Shown here one piece after another: positions 30,918-42,170 of a stretch of 64,000 bases of DNA. Source of the stretch: Pomphorhynchus laevis (Eukaryota; Acanthocephala; Palaeacanthocephala; Echinorhynchida; Pomphorhynchidae); contig WNNJ02003697.1 of NCBI GenBank assembly GCA_012934845.2, forward strand, positions 104,105-168,104, given 5' to 3'. Every line of letters starts with the position of its first letter. Position 1 is the first letter of the stretch. Under the pieces are notes generated by a model, which saw only the letters and a program-made list of their open reading frames with translations, had not been told where the DNA came from and did no database searches. A program made the translations under genes and the position numbers.

Positions 30918-31247
30918 ATGGATAAAATTGAATTATTAGAATCCTTAAATATTTTAATAAATCAAAATTATTTAAAAGTAGGGACATCTATATTTAGACA
31001 AGTAAAAGGAGTTCCAAGAGGTGGTAATAGTAGCCCAATTATAGCTGACTTGCTTTTAAGCTTTATAGAATATGAATTTGTTCATAACTGTGTAAAAACT
31101 AAATCTAAACAATATAAATATATGAAATATATGTTTCGATACATTGATGATATATGTGTATTTAACTTTAATAATTTTGAATCAATTAGTGAACAAATTT
31201 ATCCAGAAAGCCTTATTCTTAACAAAACCAATATTGATGATAAATAA
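30918..31247 (+). pseudogene. PLE-A3 RT catalytic domain
   Basis: The best preserved RT core of the family: YLKVGTSIFRQVKGVPRGGN (motif B equivalent), SSPIIADLLLSFIE, then MFRYIDDICVF with the YIDD catalytic pair, and YPESLILNKTN. A TAA at 31,246 and a shift follow before the LYRKDN block. Confidence 0.85.
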
Positions 31248-31539
31248 GGTGTATATCTAGATATGAACATTAAAATAACATTAACTAAAACTACTATTAA
31301 TTTATATCGTAAAGATAACATATTTAAATTTACAAGAAACATATTTTTTGCATGAGCATTCATGCATACTATATAATATAAAATATAATACATTAAATAA
31401 TGAAATTTTAAGAACTGCAACTATTTGTAACAATATTGGTTTTTTTTTAAATCATTTAAATACTTTATTAGATGTATATTTTTAGCTAGGTTATTATAAA
31501 AATGTCATCAAAAAGAAAATAGTAATCAAAAAGCGCGCA

Positions 31540-31925
31540 TGTGCACTAGCAGTAATCAAGTATCCAAAGATAAGTGCAGGATAATCGACTTGATGTTTAA
31601 GGAAAGTGGCTACACGAATAGTGATCTTAAAAACATTAAAAAAGGCTCTAAAAGAACACAGCTACCGTTGCAAAGCTCATCTATTCTTAAGATGTCTTTA
31701 ATAAACCAAGCTTTCACAAGCAAGATGAATCGGTTAGCGATACGATGAAACCTTGAGGTCCGCATAGTTCATGGAAATTCTAGAAACTTAGGAAAACGGC
31801 TAATTCGCAGTCGCATTTACGAGGAGCCACCAGGGTGCACGAGAGCCTGTCCGATCAATGACAACAAAAGCAGACAGCATAATGTTTCATTGTGCTACAA
31901 ACGTAATGTAGTTTATGAAATGTTT
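31540..31925 (+). pseudogene. PLE-E: region between RT and GIY-YIG
   Basis: A stop-containing reading on the plus strand shows GNSRNLGKRLIRSRIYEEP, the PLE block before the nuclease, then CTRACPINDNKSRQHNVSLC and VVYEM, corresponding to the Cys-rich lead and the start of a GIY-YIG. It stops at about 31,925, exactly where the tandem R-E repeat starts. Confidence 0.7.
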
Positions 31926-33020
31926 GGTGATGAGTGCTCGCCTGTAGAAATCTCAAACCGTTGTCTACTCAGCACATCAGTGCACTACTATTATAAATGC
32001 CGTATCCATCAAGGATCCAACGAGTGAAGCGACAATTCAGCAACAACTTCTGCATAGTGTTTAAGAATGGTCAGCACAGCAATACGATGTGGTATATAGC
32101 GTAAGCCTCAGACAATTAAGCAAAGTGTCAGAAACGCCTTTATTTACATTGTCTCACAGTCAACTAAAACGACCAGTAAGTACTGCCTTCTACTAATAAG
32201 TGTTTCCGGGTACTTATTGGTCGTCTAGAAGTGACATGGTGAATGAAAGACGGCAATAAATGTCCAGTCTAACAAGCAACACCATTTTGTATAGATGCTG
32301 TATTTCGGAAGAATTCGTGAACCGTTGTATACTCAGCACATCCGTGCACAACTATCATACATGCGTATCCATTAAGGATCCAACGAGTTCACCGACAATT
32401 CAGCAACAACCTCGGCATAGTGTGTGAGAATGGTCCGCACATCAATTCGATCTGGTAAAGAGCGTAAGCCTCAGACAATTAAGCAAAGTGTCGGAAACGC
32501 ATTTATTCACAATGTCACACAGGCAACCGAGACGACCAGTGAGTAGTTCATTTACTGATGAGTGTTGCCCGGTACTCATTGGTCGTCTAGACGTGACATG
32601 GTGTCTGAAAGTCGTGAATCGAAGTCCAGTCCATCAAGCAACACCATTTAGTATAAATGCCGTATTTCGTAAGAAATCTTGGGCCGTTGTCTACCCGGCA
32701 CATCCGTGAACTACTATTATACCTGCTGTATCCATTGTCCATTAAGAATCCAACAAGTGCAGCGACAATTCAGCAACACCCTCTGCCTAGCATTTAAGGA
32801 TGGTCCGCACAGCGATTCGATCTTGTAAAAGACTTCAGCCTCTGACAATTAAGCAAAATATCCGAAACGCTTTTATTCACAAGGTCACACAGGAACCGAA
32901 AACGATCAGTGAGTACTTCATTCTAATGATGAGTGTTGCCGGGTACTCATTGGTTGTCGAGAAGTGACATAGTAACTGAAAGTCGTAAATCAAAGTCCAG
33001 TCTAACAAGCACAACACCAT
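31925..33020 (+). repeat. R-E tandem repeat, three units of about 360-370 bp
   Basis: Successive units are spaced by the GGATCCAACGAG block at about 32,013, 32,376 and 32,745. Each ends with ...CATTCTACTGATGAGTGTTG, a hairpin (GACCAGTGAGTA against TACTCATTGGTC), then CGTCTAGAAGTGACATGG. Stem-I-like pairing TTCTA/TAGAA surrounds CTGATGA and GTC as in a hammerhead, but the GAAA is replaced. Diverged units also occur at 0.8-1.3 and 38.3 kb. Confidence 0.8.
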
Positions 33021-33109
33021 TTTGTATATATATATTTGTAGTAACAAAATCAGCAGAAAAACTAGATTTATTATTTATTTGATGTTTCGGCTATTCACCT
33101 TGATCACAA

Positions 33110-33420
33110 AAATATTTTGCACAACAATTTTAGGCGATTTATATATAGTGGATTGTCACCGAATGTAAGATTAAATAACCGCCGAAGCGATTTAATAAAG
33201 AAGTTAGTCAACCGAGACGCCATAGTTAATCATTGTGTCAAATGCCACGATTCCACCATTGATTGCTTCACATATTGTGTAAAAGCGAGCAATGTCGATG
33301 AAAAAGTCACCCGCAAAAAATTAGAACAACGGTGGGTAGGTCAATTGATGTGCGACAAAGGAAAAGGTATCAATATAGAACACACATATTTTTGGCGACC
33401 AGATTAATTATATACAGACA
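33110..33420 (+). pseudogene. Probable PLE nuclease C-terminal piece
   Basis: A 96-codon frame (33,117-33,407) with RDAIVNHCVKCHDSTIDCF, like the end of a PLE GIY-YIG domain (..AI..H.....H.I....), then KLEQRWVGQLM and a stop. It lies between the R-E array and PLE-F. Assignment is tentative. Confidence 0.5.
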
Positions 33421-33565
33421 AAGTCTTTTTCAGATTTTATGACTCTAATTACTGTATTTTTTTAGATTGAAAAAGTCCTAGATTCGGATGAAACGTTTTA
33501 AATATAAAGTCTCTGTTCTTTGCTAGTGTTTATAGTAGTAAAATAATTTTTGGCTATTTAATACC

Positions 33566-35165
33566 TTGGATATTATATACCTGAACTCAATAGAGAGTCC
33601 TAGCAGACAGTCTAAGAAGTTTAATCCTTACCATGGAGAAAACTATAACAATGTATATACATGCACACAATGTCGTGTCCTGTCTATTAAACAGAGAACA
33701 GTAATTCGAGCTCATCTAAAATTCTTACTTTTTTGTAAAAACAATAACATCCAACTGAAGACTTTGCAAATTATAAAGTATATGTGCGTCCATTTCGGGC
33801 TTGCTAATGATTCATTTTCCCGGTCCCTCAAAAACCAATGGAAGAAGACCTTAACGAATACATCAAAACGTTTACAAAACCTGTTATTAAAATTCTACAG
33901 ACATACGTACGGTTCCATGAAGGATAGAGATATATTTGATCATAACCTATATAAAAAACTCGTTATTTCAAAGGCCAAGAAACTATCATGGAGAACAAAA
34001 ATAAATATTTCATTTGAAGATATAGATCTAACACCTATTATATCAGTACGAAGATTTAAACGTGAAAGAACAAGAAAATTCATACCAACCGATATTGTAA
34101 ACCTGACAGAAGACACAATACCACTTGATACATTAAATACTTTAAGTCTAGGATTGAAGTTTAATATCATTCAGAGAGAATTTTCACGCTATGAAGTTAC
34201 ACAATCAATTAAAAAAATTATAAATGAGACTTTCACAAACACAACTGAAGAGCAGAAGAGCGAAAATTAATTCTCTATGGAGCAGGAAAAGAAATATTAA
34301 AAAAATATGTATCCTTGCCACCAAATTTTGGATATGTTTCAAATATTAAGAAAAAAACAACATCACATATTAAAAAGTTTAAAAGCAAGAACCGATATTG
34401 TAATTAAAAAGGCCGACAAAACTAATGATGTTGTGATTTGGAAGAAAAACGATTATATAAATGAAGGAATAAGACAATTATCCAGCTTATCTTACGAAAA
34501 GGCACAAAAAGATACATTTTAAGATATTCAAAAACAAGTTGTTGACTTAGTTGACAGATACATTAGCAACAAATTATTAGATACAACTGATCGAGAAAGA
34601 CTAATAACAGCAAATCCACGCAATGGTCAATTTTACATGCTTCCAAAAATTCACAAAAATATAACACCTTGTGTCGGAAGACCAATAATCAGCAACGTAG
34701 GCACAACAACTGAAAAACTGTTTAGGTATGTTCACGAGCTACTGAGTCCATTAATAACTAATGTAGATAGTTATAAAAAAATCAAAAGATTTTATTGAGA
34801 AAGTTTCAAAAGTAAAAACATTTAATACTGATATTCTATTGACTTTGGACGTACAGTCATTATTTACTAATATACTAGCTAACGATGCATTAACTGCGAT
34901 TAATGAGGCGATAATAAATAGTAATTGATTTGAGAAAAAAACGAAATTTTGTTGTAGAGTCACTAAGCACTATTTTGAATAGAAATTATTTTGAATTTAA
35001 CAATCATACGTATCATCAAAAAATGGAACGGCCATGGGAACGCCAGTAGCACACATATTAGCTATACTTTATGTCGATTGGTATGAAAAACGGTTTCTAC
35101 AAACCTTAAATGAGCAACCAATTGTATGGCTAAGGTATATTGACGACATATTCGTTATATGGCGT
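33566..35165 (+). pseudogene. PLE-F N-terminus and RT, frameshifted
   Basis: The first frame (33,566-34,270, 234 aa) is the PLE N-terminal region. The second (34,307-34,522) has IVIKKADKTNDVVIWKKNDY, the PLE KADKG..VV motif. Later pieces: FYMLPKIHKNITPCVGRPII (34,630-34,690), LLTLDVQSLFTNI (34,840-34,875), the GTAMGTPVAHILAILY-type motif B block with a break (35,020-35,070), and WLRYIDDIFVIWR (catalytic YIDD, 35,120-35,165). It then breaks off into the hammerhead array, same strand. The nuclease is missing. Confidence 0.85.
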
Positions 35166-35483
35166 ATTGACATATGGTGTTTATGCCTCTTCATGAGGAA
35201 AACATAGTAATTTATTTATGAGTACACCAGTGAGTGTCCAAGGGCAGGTGTAACAACAAATTATATTTTATATATTTGCACACTTTTAAGTGTCCCTGTT
35301 AAACAGCATTTCTATTTTAAAGAATTTAGTGCCTGATGCATGGTTAAACTGTAATAGTCACTGCCATGCACAGAGCCTATGCTAAATTCCCTCCGATGAT
35401 TCAGATTAAGAATAGTTCTGTTTTTCGAGCTTTAAACACTGTTTAAGCGTGTGTTAAGGTGCCTATAGATGATTATAGAAGTC

Positions 35484-35525
35484 ACGGTACTGATGAGCTC
35501 CGTTAGAGCGAAACGCGTATACCGT
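35484..35525 (+). ncRNA. Type I hammerhead ribozyme, copy 1
   Basis: Stem I ACGGTA (35,484-489) pairs perfectly with TACCGT (35,520-525). CTGATGA core 35,490-496. Stem II GCTC/GAGC with loop CGTTA. GAAA 35,510-513. Minimal stem III (A-U and C-G around GC) ends in the GUA triplet, so cleavage is expected after 35,519. All invariant core bases are present. Minimal stem III is known from schistosome, newt and PLE-associated hammerheads. Confidence 0.92.
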
Positions 35526-35946
35526 TGTGAAGTTTGTCGTCACACATATGATGACTGGGCATACGTAGCGACTTTGAATAATGCAAGAATAATTCGATTA
35601 TATTTCTTAGTCTGATGAGGATATATAGAATGCTGCCTGGTGTTTATGCCTCTTCATGAGGAAAACATAGTGATTTATTTATGAGTACACCAGTGAGTGT
35701 CCAAGGGCAGGTGTAACAACAAATTATATTTTATATATTTGCACACTTTTAAGTGTCCCTGTTAAACAGCATTTCTATTACAAAGAATTCCATGCCTAAT
35801 TCATGGTTAAACTGTAATAGTCACTGCCATGCACAGAGCTTATGCTAAATACCCTCCGATGTTTCAGATTAAGAATAGTTCTGTTTTTCGAGCTGTAAAC
35901 ACTGTTTAAGCGTATGTTAAGGTGCCTATAGATGATTATAGAAGTC

Positions 35947-35988
35947 ACGGTACTGATGAGCTCAGTTAGAGCGAAACGCGTATACCGT
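35947..35988 (+). ncRNA. Type I hammerhead ribozyme, copy 2
   Basis: Identical core and stems to copy 1. The only change is in the stem II loop (AGTTA instead of CGTTA), which should not affect folding. Confidence 0.92.
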
Positions 35989-36360
35989 TGTGAAGTTTGT
36001 CGTCAAACATAGGATGACTTGGCATACGTAGATGATATATAGAATGCTACCTGGTGTTTATGCCTCTTCATTAAAAAAACATAGTGATTTATTTATGAGT
36101 ACACCAGTGAGTGTCCCAGGGCAGGTATAACAACAAATTATATTTTATATATTTGCACACTTTTAAGTGTCCCTGTTAAACAGCATTTATATTAAAAAGA
36201 ATTTAGTGCCTGATGCATGGTTAAACTGTAATAGTCACTGCAATGCACAGAGCTTATGCTAAATTCCCTCCGATGATTCAGATTAAGGGTAGTTCTGTTT
36301 TTCGAGCTTTAAACACTGTTTAAGCGTGTGTTAAGGTGCCTATAGATGATTATAGAAGTC

Positions 36361-36402
36361 ACGGTACTGATGAGCTCCGTTAGAGCGAAACGCGTATACC
36401 GT
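36361..36402 (+). ncRNA. Type I hammerhead ribozyme, copy 3
   Basis: Same 42 nt as copy 1; cleavage predicted after 36,396. Confidence 0.92.
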
Positions 36403-36823
36403 TGTGAAGTTTGTCGTAACACATAGGATGACTGGGCATACGTAGCGACTTTGAATAATGCAAGAATAATTCGGTTATATTTCTTAGTCTGATGAGGATA
36501 TATAGAATGCTGCCTGGTGTTTATGCCTCTTCATGAGGAAAACATAGTGATTTATTTATGAGTACACCAGTGAGTGTCCCAGGGCAGGTGTAACAACAAA
36601 TTATATTTTATATATTTGCACACTTTTAAGTGTCTCTGTTAAACAGCATTTCTATTAAAAAGAATTTAGTGCCTGATTCATGGTTAAACTGTAATAGTCA
36701 CTGCCATGCACAGAGCTTATGCTAAATTCCCTCCGATGATTCAGATTAAGAATAGTTCTGTTTTTCGAGCTTTAAACACTGTTTAAGCGTGTGTTAAGGT
36801 GCCTATAGATGATTATAGAAGTC

Positions 36824-36865
36824 ACGGTACTGATGAGCTCCGTTAGAGCGAAACGCGTATACCGT
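36824..36865 (+). ncRNA. Type I hammerhead ribozyme, copy 4
   Basis: Same 42 nt as copy 1; cleavage predicted after 36,859. Confidence 0.92.
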
Positions 36866-37234
36866 TGTGAAGTTTGTCGTCACACATAGGATGACTGGGC
36901 ATACGTAGAGGATATATAGAATGCTACCTTGTGTTTATGCCTCTTCATGAAAAAACATAGTGATTTATTTATGAGTACACCAGTGAGTGTCCCAGGGCAG
37001 GTATAACAACAAATTATATTTTATATATTTGCACACTTTTAAGTCCCTGTTAAACAGCATTTATATTAAAAAGAATTTATTGCATGATGCATGGTTAAAC
37101 TGTAATAGTCACTGCCATGCACAGAGCCTATGCTAAATTCCCTCCGATGATTCAGATTAAGAATAGTTCTGTTTTTCGAGCTGTAAACACTGTTTAAGCG
37201 TGTGTTAAGGTGCCTATAGATGATTATAGAAGTC

Positions 37235-37276
37235 ACGGTACTGATGAGCTCGGTTAGAGTGAAACGCGTATACCGT
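37235..37276 (+). ncRNA. Type I hammerhead ribozyme, copy 5 (stem II G-U pair)
   Basis: The closing pair of stem II is G-U instead of G-C (GCTC with GAGT) and the loop reads GGTTA. Core bases are intact; activity is probably reduced because the 10.1-11.1 pair is normally G-C. Confidence 0.88.
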
Positions 37277-37695
37277 TGTGAAGTTCGTCGTAGCACATAG
37301 GATGACTGGGCATACGTAGCGACTTTGAATAATGCAAAAATAATTCGGTTATATTTCTTAGTCTGATGAGGATATATAGAATGCTGCCTGGTGGTTATGC
37401 CTTTTCATGAAGAAAACATAGTGATTTATTTATGAGTACACCAGTGAGTGTCCCAGGGCAGGTGTAACGACAAATTATATTTTATATATTTGCACACTTT
37501 TAAGTGTCCCTCTTAAACAGCATTTATATTAAAAAGAATTTAGTGCCTGATGCATGGTTAAACTGTAATAGTCACTGCCATGCACAGAGCTTATGCTAAA
37601 TTCCCTCCGATGATTCATATTAAGAATAGTTCTGTTTTTCGAGCTTTAAATACTGTTTAAGCGTGTTAAGTTGCCTTTAGATGATTATAGAAGTC

Positions 37696-37737
37696 ACGGT
37701 ACTGATGAGCTCCGTTAGAGCGAAACGCGTATACCGT
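37696..37737 (+). ncRNA. Type I hammerhead ribozyme, copy 6
   Basis: Same 42 nt as copy 1; cleavage predicted after 37,731. Confidence 0.92.
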
Positions 37738-38158
37738 TGTGAAGTTTGTAGTAACACATAGGATGACTGGGCATACGTAGCGACTTTGAATAATGCAAGA
37801 ATAATTCGGTTATATTTCTTAGTCTGATGAGGATATATAGAATGCTGCCTGGTGTTTATGCCTCTTCATGAGGAAAACATGGTGATTTATTTATGAGTAC
37901 ACCGGTGAGTGTCCCAGGGCAGGTGACACAACAAATTATATTTTGTATATTTGCACACTTTTAAGTGACCCTGTTAAACAGCATTTATGTTAAAAAGAAT
38001 TTAGTGCCTGATGCATGGTTAAACTGTAATAGTCACTGCCATGTACAGAGCTTATGCTAAATTCTCTCCGATGATTCAGATTAAGGGTAGTTCTGTTTTT
38101 CGAGCATTAAACACTGTTTAAGCCTGTGTTAAAGTGCCTATAGATGATTATAGAAGTC

Positions 38159-38192
38159 ACGGTACTGATGAGCTCCGTTAGAGCTCATCAGT
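38159..38192 (+). pseudogene. Seventh hammerhead, broken by a palindrome
   Basis: ACGGTA, CTGATGA and stem II are present, but instead of GAAA the sequence folds back: CTGATGAGCTC (38,165-175), CGTTA, GAGCTCATCAG (38,181-191) is a perfect inverted repeat. The array ends here, so the boundary formed by strand switching at stem II. Confidence 0.85.
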
Positions 38193-38297
38193 AAATATAT
38201 TATATACATATATATCAGTACATATATTATATATAATATATATGTTATATATAATACATATACAATGCTACTATATATACAATGTATAATATACACT
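38193..38297. repeat. AT-rich low-complexity spacer
   Basis: TATATA/ATATAT-type low-complexity sequence with several small palindromes; nothing coding. Confidence 0.8.
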
Positions 38298-38465
38298 TCT
38301 AGACGACCACTTCAGCATCATTTCGATGCTGAAGTGGTCGTCCGCAAGTGACATGGTGACTGAAAGTCGTGAATCGAAGTATAGTCTATTAAGCAACACT
38401 ATTTAGTATAAATGCCGTATTTCGTAAGAAATCCTGGACCGTTGTGTGCTTAGCACATCCGTGAA
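38298..38465 (+). repeat. R-E fragment with 18-bp perfect palindrome arms
   Basis: 38,302-38,319 (GACGACCACTTCAGCATC) is followed after ATTTC by its exact complement at 38,325-38,342. Then R-E sequence continues: GTGACATGGTGACTGAAAGT, AAGCAACACTATTTAGTATA, CGTATTTCGTAAGAAATCC. Another foldback at an element boundary. Confidence 0.85.
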
Positions 38466-38469
38466 GATT

Positions 38470-39055
38470 ACTTATATTATCACCGACCTAAAAAAAGAAA
38501 ATATCGCAGAACTTCAAAAGCGTTATTCCCGTCAAAACATTAGATTTATTAAAAACAAAGACGACTAAACTCTTCCTATTGCATTCGCAAATACCGAAGA
38601 GGACAATGCTCATCTCCTGTCTAATGCAGCATTCAATACTTTTATGGGTTGCAATCTAAACTTTACAATTGCAAGTACTGACAATCTTACATTTCCACAT
38701 TGTAACACGTGTCACATGTGGGGACACTGGAACTCTACATGTGGTAGGATGAAGAAATGCGGAATGTGTTGATCTGATCAATTCGTCCATGACACTCAAT
38801 GCAAACTAGCCCGAAAATGCACGAATTGCGGACTTAAACATCCTGCGTGGTCAAGAAGATGTTCAGCATTCAAGGACTATGTGAGAAGACATACAATGAA
38901 GAATAATGTCTACTCTCCCCTCTTAACGGCAAATTCGGTGTGTAACTCATCTAGACCTAGACCTGGGTGTGGGAAGGGCAACCTTATTACCTCCGGTTCA
39001 GACTAAGAGGAGGCATTCCACTCCAGCTAACTTAACACATTGCAAAGTAATCAAG
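38470..39055 (+). pseudogene. LINE-B copy 3, ORF1 C-terminal half
   Basis: Reading through stops: FIKNKDD, FMGCNLNFTIASTDNLTFPH, CNTCHMWGHWNSTCGRMKKC (first CCHC knuckle and the start of the second), KCTNCGLKHPAWSRRC (third). A UGA in the second knuckle (KCGMC then UGA) replaces a Gly codon of copy 1, not Cys, so it is a mutation. It leads into the endonuclease. Confidence 0.8.
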
Positions 39056-39059
39056 AGCC

Positions 39060-40385
39060 TTTTTCACTGAATATCCTTCAGTGGAATTCGGGAGGTGCTT
39101 CTGCTCTTAGCATTATATCTGGTAGAGAGGCAGATGTTATAGTCCTTCAGGCGACGCAGTCTATCCGTATCTCCTAGGGCATTACTCGATTTATCCCTAA
39201 GCACATCTACACCCACTATACTCCGTACATAACCAAACCTCATTCTTCTTCATATCAAGGTCTTTTAACACGGGTAATGAGCTCTTTAAGATCATCCATC
39301 TTACTTAACTATTCTTGTTCAGTTCTGTCTTGTTTAGCTATATCACTCTATAAAATCGGTAAACGCATCAGCATGGCCAATATCTATATCCGGCCAGGAG
39401 AAATTCACAAGAACCGTGATGTCATGAATCGTATATTGGGTAGCGGTTATGACATGTTACTTGGTGACTTCAACGACATAAATGGTCGTTGGATTAATTC
39501 AGCAAACCGCAGAACCCATTTTCCCACCTTTCATTGCTCAACAACTAATTCTCTCCTCGACATATTACTGTTTTATAAGAAGTGGTTGTTGAAACCTATC
39601 TGTGCTAAGCAGTCGTGCCAACATCAGACCACATCTCACAACCTTATTCGCTGACGAATAGATGAAGATGCTTTGCTTAGAAGGAGATTTCACTTTGATC
39701 CCATCAGAGTGGCCTTCTTTCAGGCAGCTATCCAACTCTTCACTGGAATTGGTAATTAGAGTTTGACCGAATTTAATTCCTACCTCTCATCGCAAGCTAC
39801 CGCGTTGCTTTCGACTATATATCAAGGTTGCATATACAATCCCACTCTAACAAAACTCAAAGTACTAGCTAAAGTGCTACACCTCCCTAATCTCTCTGTT
39901 TCCGCTAGACAGGTCCTCTCAAATGAATATTGGAGCACTAGATACAGGTTCCAGCTGAGTAAGGATAAGGCGAGCATTTCTTGCCTTAACCCTCCTCAGT
40001 CTTCCTTTTGGAAAATATTTAAGAGGGAGAAGTTTGTCTGCTGGAAGGAGAGAACATTGGGTTGGATCATTAGCATAGGCCTTGACAAAGTTTTGGAGGA
40101 GTCACTATCTCTACATAATTATAGAGCCACTCTATCTCCCCAACCAATCCCGCCTTGATGCGACTTCAGGAGAAGGGATTTATCTGTCACAGATATCCTA
40201 AACTCCTGGGGCCACTTCCAGGCACCTCCAAATCCCACGCGCCCCTCTCCACTCGGATCTGTCAGTTTTTGACAGACAGTCAGAGAAAGGAGGTCGCCAT
40301 CACAATGCTACTATCCTCTCCGTCTAATATTGCTGGCATAAATATTAGCCGACGTGTGTTTTTACCCAAAACAAGTGGGCTAATA
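39060..40385 (+). pseudogene. LINE-B copy 3, endonuclease and RT linker
   Basis: ILQWNSGGASAL (39,078), VIVLQATQS (catalytic Glu replaced by Ala), then the open frame 39,277-39,654 with NIYIRPGEIHKNRD, MLLGDFNDINGRW and TTSHNLIR. The linker frame (39,763-40,158) spans the segment missing at the copy 1 inversion break, ending near SIGLDKVLEESLSLHNYRA and PQPIPP. The copy stops at about 40,385, before the RT core. Confidence 0.85.
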
Positions 40386-41500
40386 TTTATTTTCTCTTTA
40401 CGGTTTTCATTAAAAGTTTTGCTCAAATATGATAATGTCCCATACACGATAATCCGCCTGTATTTGTACATACTGTCTATGTATATGCCAACAGCTCTTA
40501 CATGCTCGAACTTGCATTTATTTAAAACACTATCTTTATTGCAACTTAACTACCTGTGAATTAGTATTATTAATTTGGTAGATGTTTGTATCTTAACGTT
40601 CTAGTGTTGTAATAACGTTTCGATGTTGATCCTCCCTCATCGTCCGAAACGGCAGAGGGTTATAATTTTGAATAAATTATATCACATTATTTTTTTATAT
40701 TTTATAATTATATTAAATACGTAGACTCAGCTAACTGATTTGAATTGTCTAAAGAGGCAACCATTGCAAACAAGTACTCTACAAATAAATAAACCAATAA
40801 TGATACGTAGAGCTGATTTGCTACAGAAACGTATTCACGAACACAGCTTCGATGACCATAACTTATTAGCCAGCTTTAAATAAACTCCCAGCGGACAAGA
40901 AAAGCCTAAAATACTATAGCACATAAAGTTATTGTAGTCGACAAAAATCTATTTAAAAAACACGTTAGCGTCAGCTTCAAGATAAGCCTCTATGTTATGC
41001 ATTTTTAAGGTTGCCGTTATGGCTTTGTGCACGGCAGAGCCTAAATGGATGAGAGAATTATTTTAAAAAACAATATAATCTTCAGCTAGTTTGTAATTCG
41101 AAAAGGAAATCCAGGATATTTCCTAGCGGAGTTGTATCTAACTTATCCGGAGAACTTACTCACAAAGAGTTTTTAAAGAATGTTGAAGGAAGTATTCTTC
41201 CACTTTTAGTGGTGTGGAAATGCCATCTTTACTAAGTTTGTGAGCTTTTTTTGACAGAAAAGAGATCTTATGAGTTTTACAAATTATTACTAACCTGCAT
41301 ACATTCGTACTCGAGAAGTTATTAAAGGACATTAAAATCGTCTTGTTGTCTTTGCAACTTTTACCGAAAATGCAAAATTTGTTAAATCGTTTGATGCTCC
41401 GATTGTGTTGTTTTCTGACAAATTGTAAAAATAATAATAGGTTTTCTTAATAACTAATAAACATGCACCCACCAAATAAGATAAAACAGTTCTTACAATT
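40386..41500. other. Mostly unassigned
   Basis: 40,600-40,660 contains AACGTTTCGATG and CCGAAACGGCAGAGG, similar in style to PLE untranslated repeats. 40,683-40,745 is an R-H fragment (AATACGTAGACTCAG). The rest to 41,500 shows no ORF or repeat that I can assign. Confidence 0.45.
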
Positions 41501-41504
41501 GAAA

Positions 41505-41900
41505 TCAATAAACAGAAACACCATATCCTAATCTTCGACGACAGTCTTCTATACTGCGCAGGGATCTGGCTCTACAAGCAAACATCAACGCTTTCCGATT
41601 GAACCAAGCAGGGTCTGCTACACACCAGCTAGACAAATCATAGCGCATGGTGATTAGTAGTCTCGAAGTTAGGAACTTGAAAATCTTGGTTTTTGCTCTG
41701 GGAAACGTCCTATTGAGAAGACTAATCCCGAGATTAACCAGGTGCGCCAAAGGTGCATCCGAGAATTTCAACATAATGAACGATGTTAGCCCTGCTTCAG
41801 GGCTCATCTGGCTCTCTTACTACACTCTTAAATCTATTCAAGTCAGATCGGAAGGTATATTTAACCGTATTGGTAAACCAGAGGTATCTTACTAGATGTG
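41505..41900 (-). pseudogene. LINE RT C-terminal fragment
   Basis: 100 codons on the minus strand: a hydrophobic LAHLVNLGISLLNRTFPRAK-type region and RLLITMRYDLSSWCVADPAW, like the end of the LINE-B RT (LLISRLPTIVRLDWTLRCVR, DPEWF). Both families share the LLI...R.D...W.V.DP.W.. pattern, so this is a related but distinct LINE. Upstream sense sequence to 41,900 is shifted. Confidence 0.65.
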
Positions 41901-42160
41901 TAAAGGCCAGTAGGGTTGATTGCTAAAAACGGAGAAAGCGAAGATATTACTAGTCTCTTTATTGTTTTCTTGCTGACATGGACGCCATGAAAGACAACCA
42001 AATTTTAGAACACAAACGGAATTTAGAAAAATTTAGAAGAAGATTGGATGGTGATAACTTATCTTTTAATCTTAAAAAGAATTGTCTGATTTTAGAGACT
42101 ACATATACCACTAGATGTTGACCACGTTGAAATGGTTTAAACAGAACAGCGGAGGAAGCA
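41900..42160. other. Unassigned
   Basis: About 260 bp between the LINE fragment and PLE-A4. Contains a short readable stretch with acidic/basic residues near 42,000; not identified. Confidence 0.4.
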
Positions 42161-42170
42161 AGAAATATGA

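Larger units (their letters stand above)
29193..31515 (+). mobile_element. PLE-A copy 3
   Basis: Plus strand: leader from CAATAGCCAGGTCGCG (shared with copy 1), GIY-YIG domain (29,363-29,782), junction (about 29,783-29,830), RT (29,830-31,490). Between 29,760 and 29,810 the second half of the nuclease and the linker are deleted and a short inverted copy of TTTCCTTTA...TAAAGGAAA is present. It retains the catalytic RT box. Truncated at about 31,515 before the 3' UTR. Confidence 0.85.
35172..38192 (+). repeat. Hammerhead-ribozyme satellite, seven units
   Basis: Tandem units begin with TGGTGTTTATGCCTCTTCATG, carry GTACACCAGTGAGTGTCC, GCCATGCACAGAG and TTTTTCGAGC, and end in the ribozyme. Ribozyme-to-ribozyme distances are 463, 414, 463, 411, 461 and 463 bp, because a 50-bp block (GCGACTTTGAATAATGCA...) is present or absent. 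Units look well over 90% alike by eye. The array follows the broken end of PLE-F in the same orientation and ends in a foldback. No protein is encoded. Confidence 0.95.

Noticed and set aside
35172-38192. CRISPR array or ordinary satellite
   Set aside because: Units are over 400 bp with no spacer structure, the sequence is eukaryotic, and each unit carries a ribozyme core.
38765-38780. UGA in the second zinc knuckle of LINE-B copy 3 as selenocysteine
   Set aside because: It aligns with a Gly in copy 1, and the whole copy carries many other stops.
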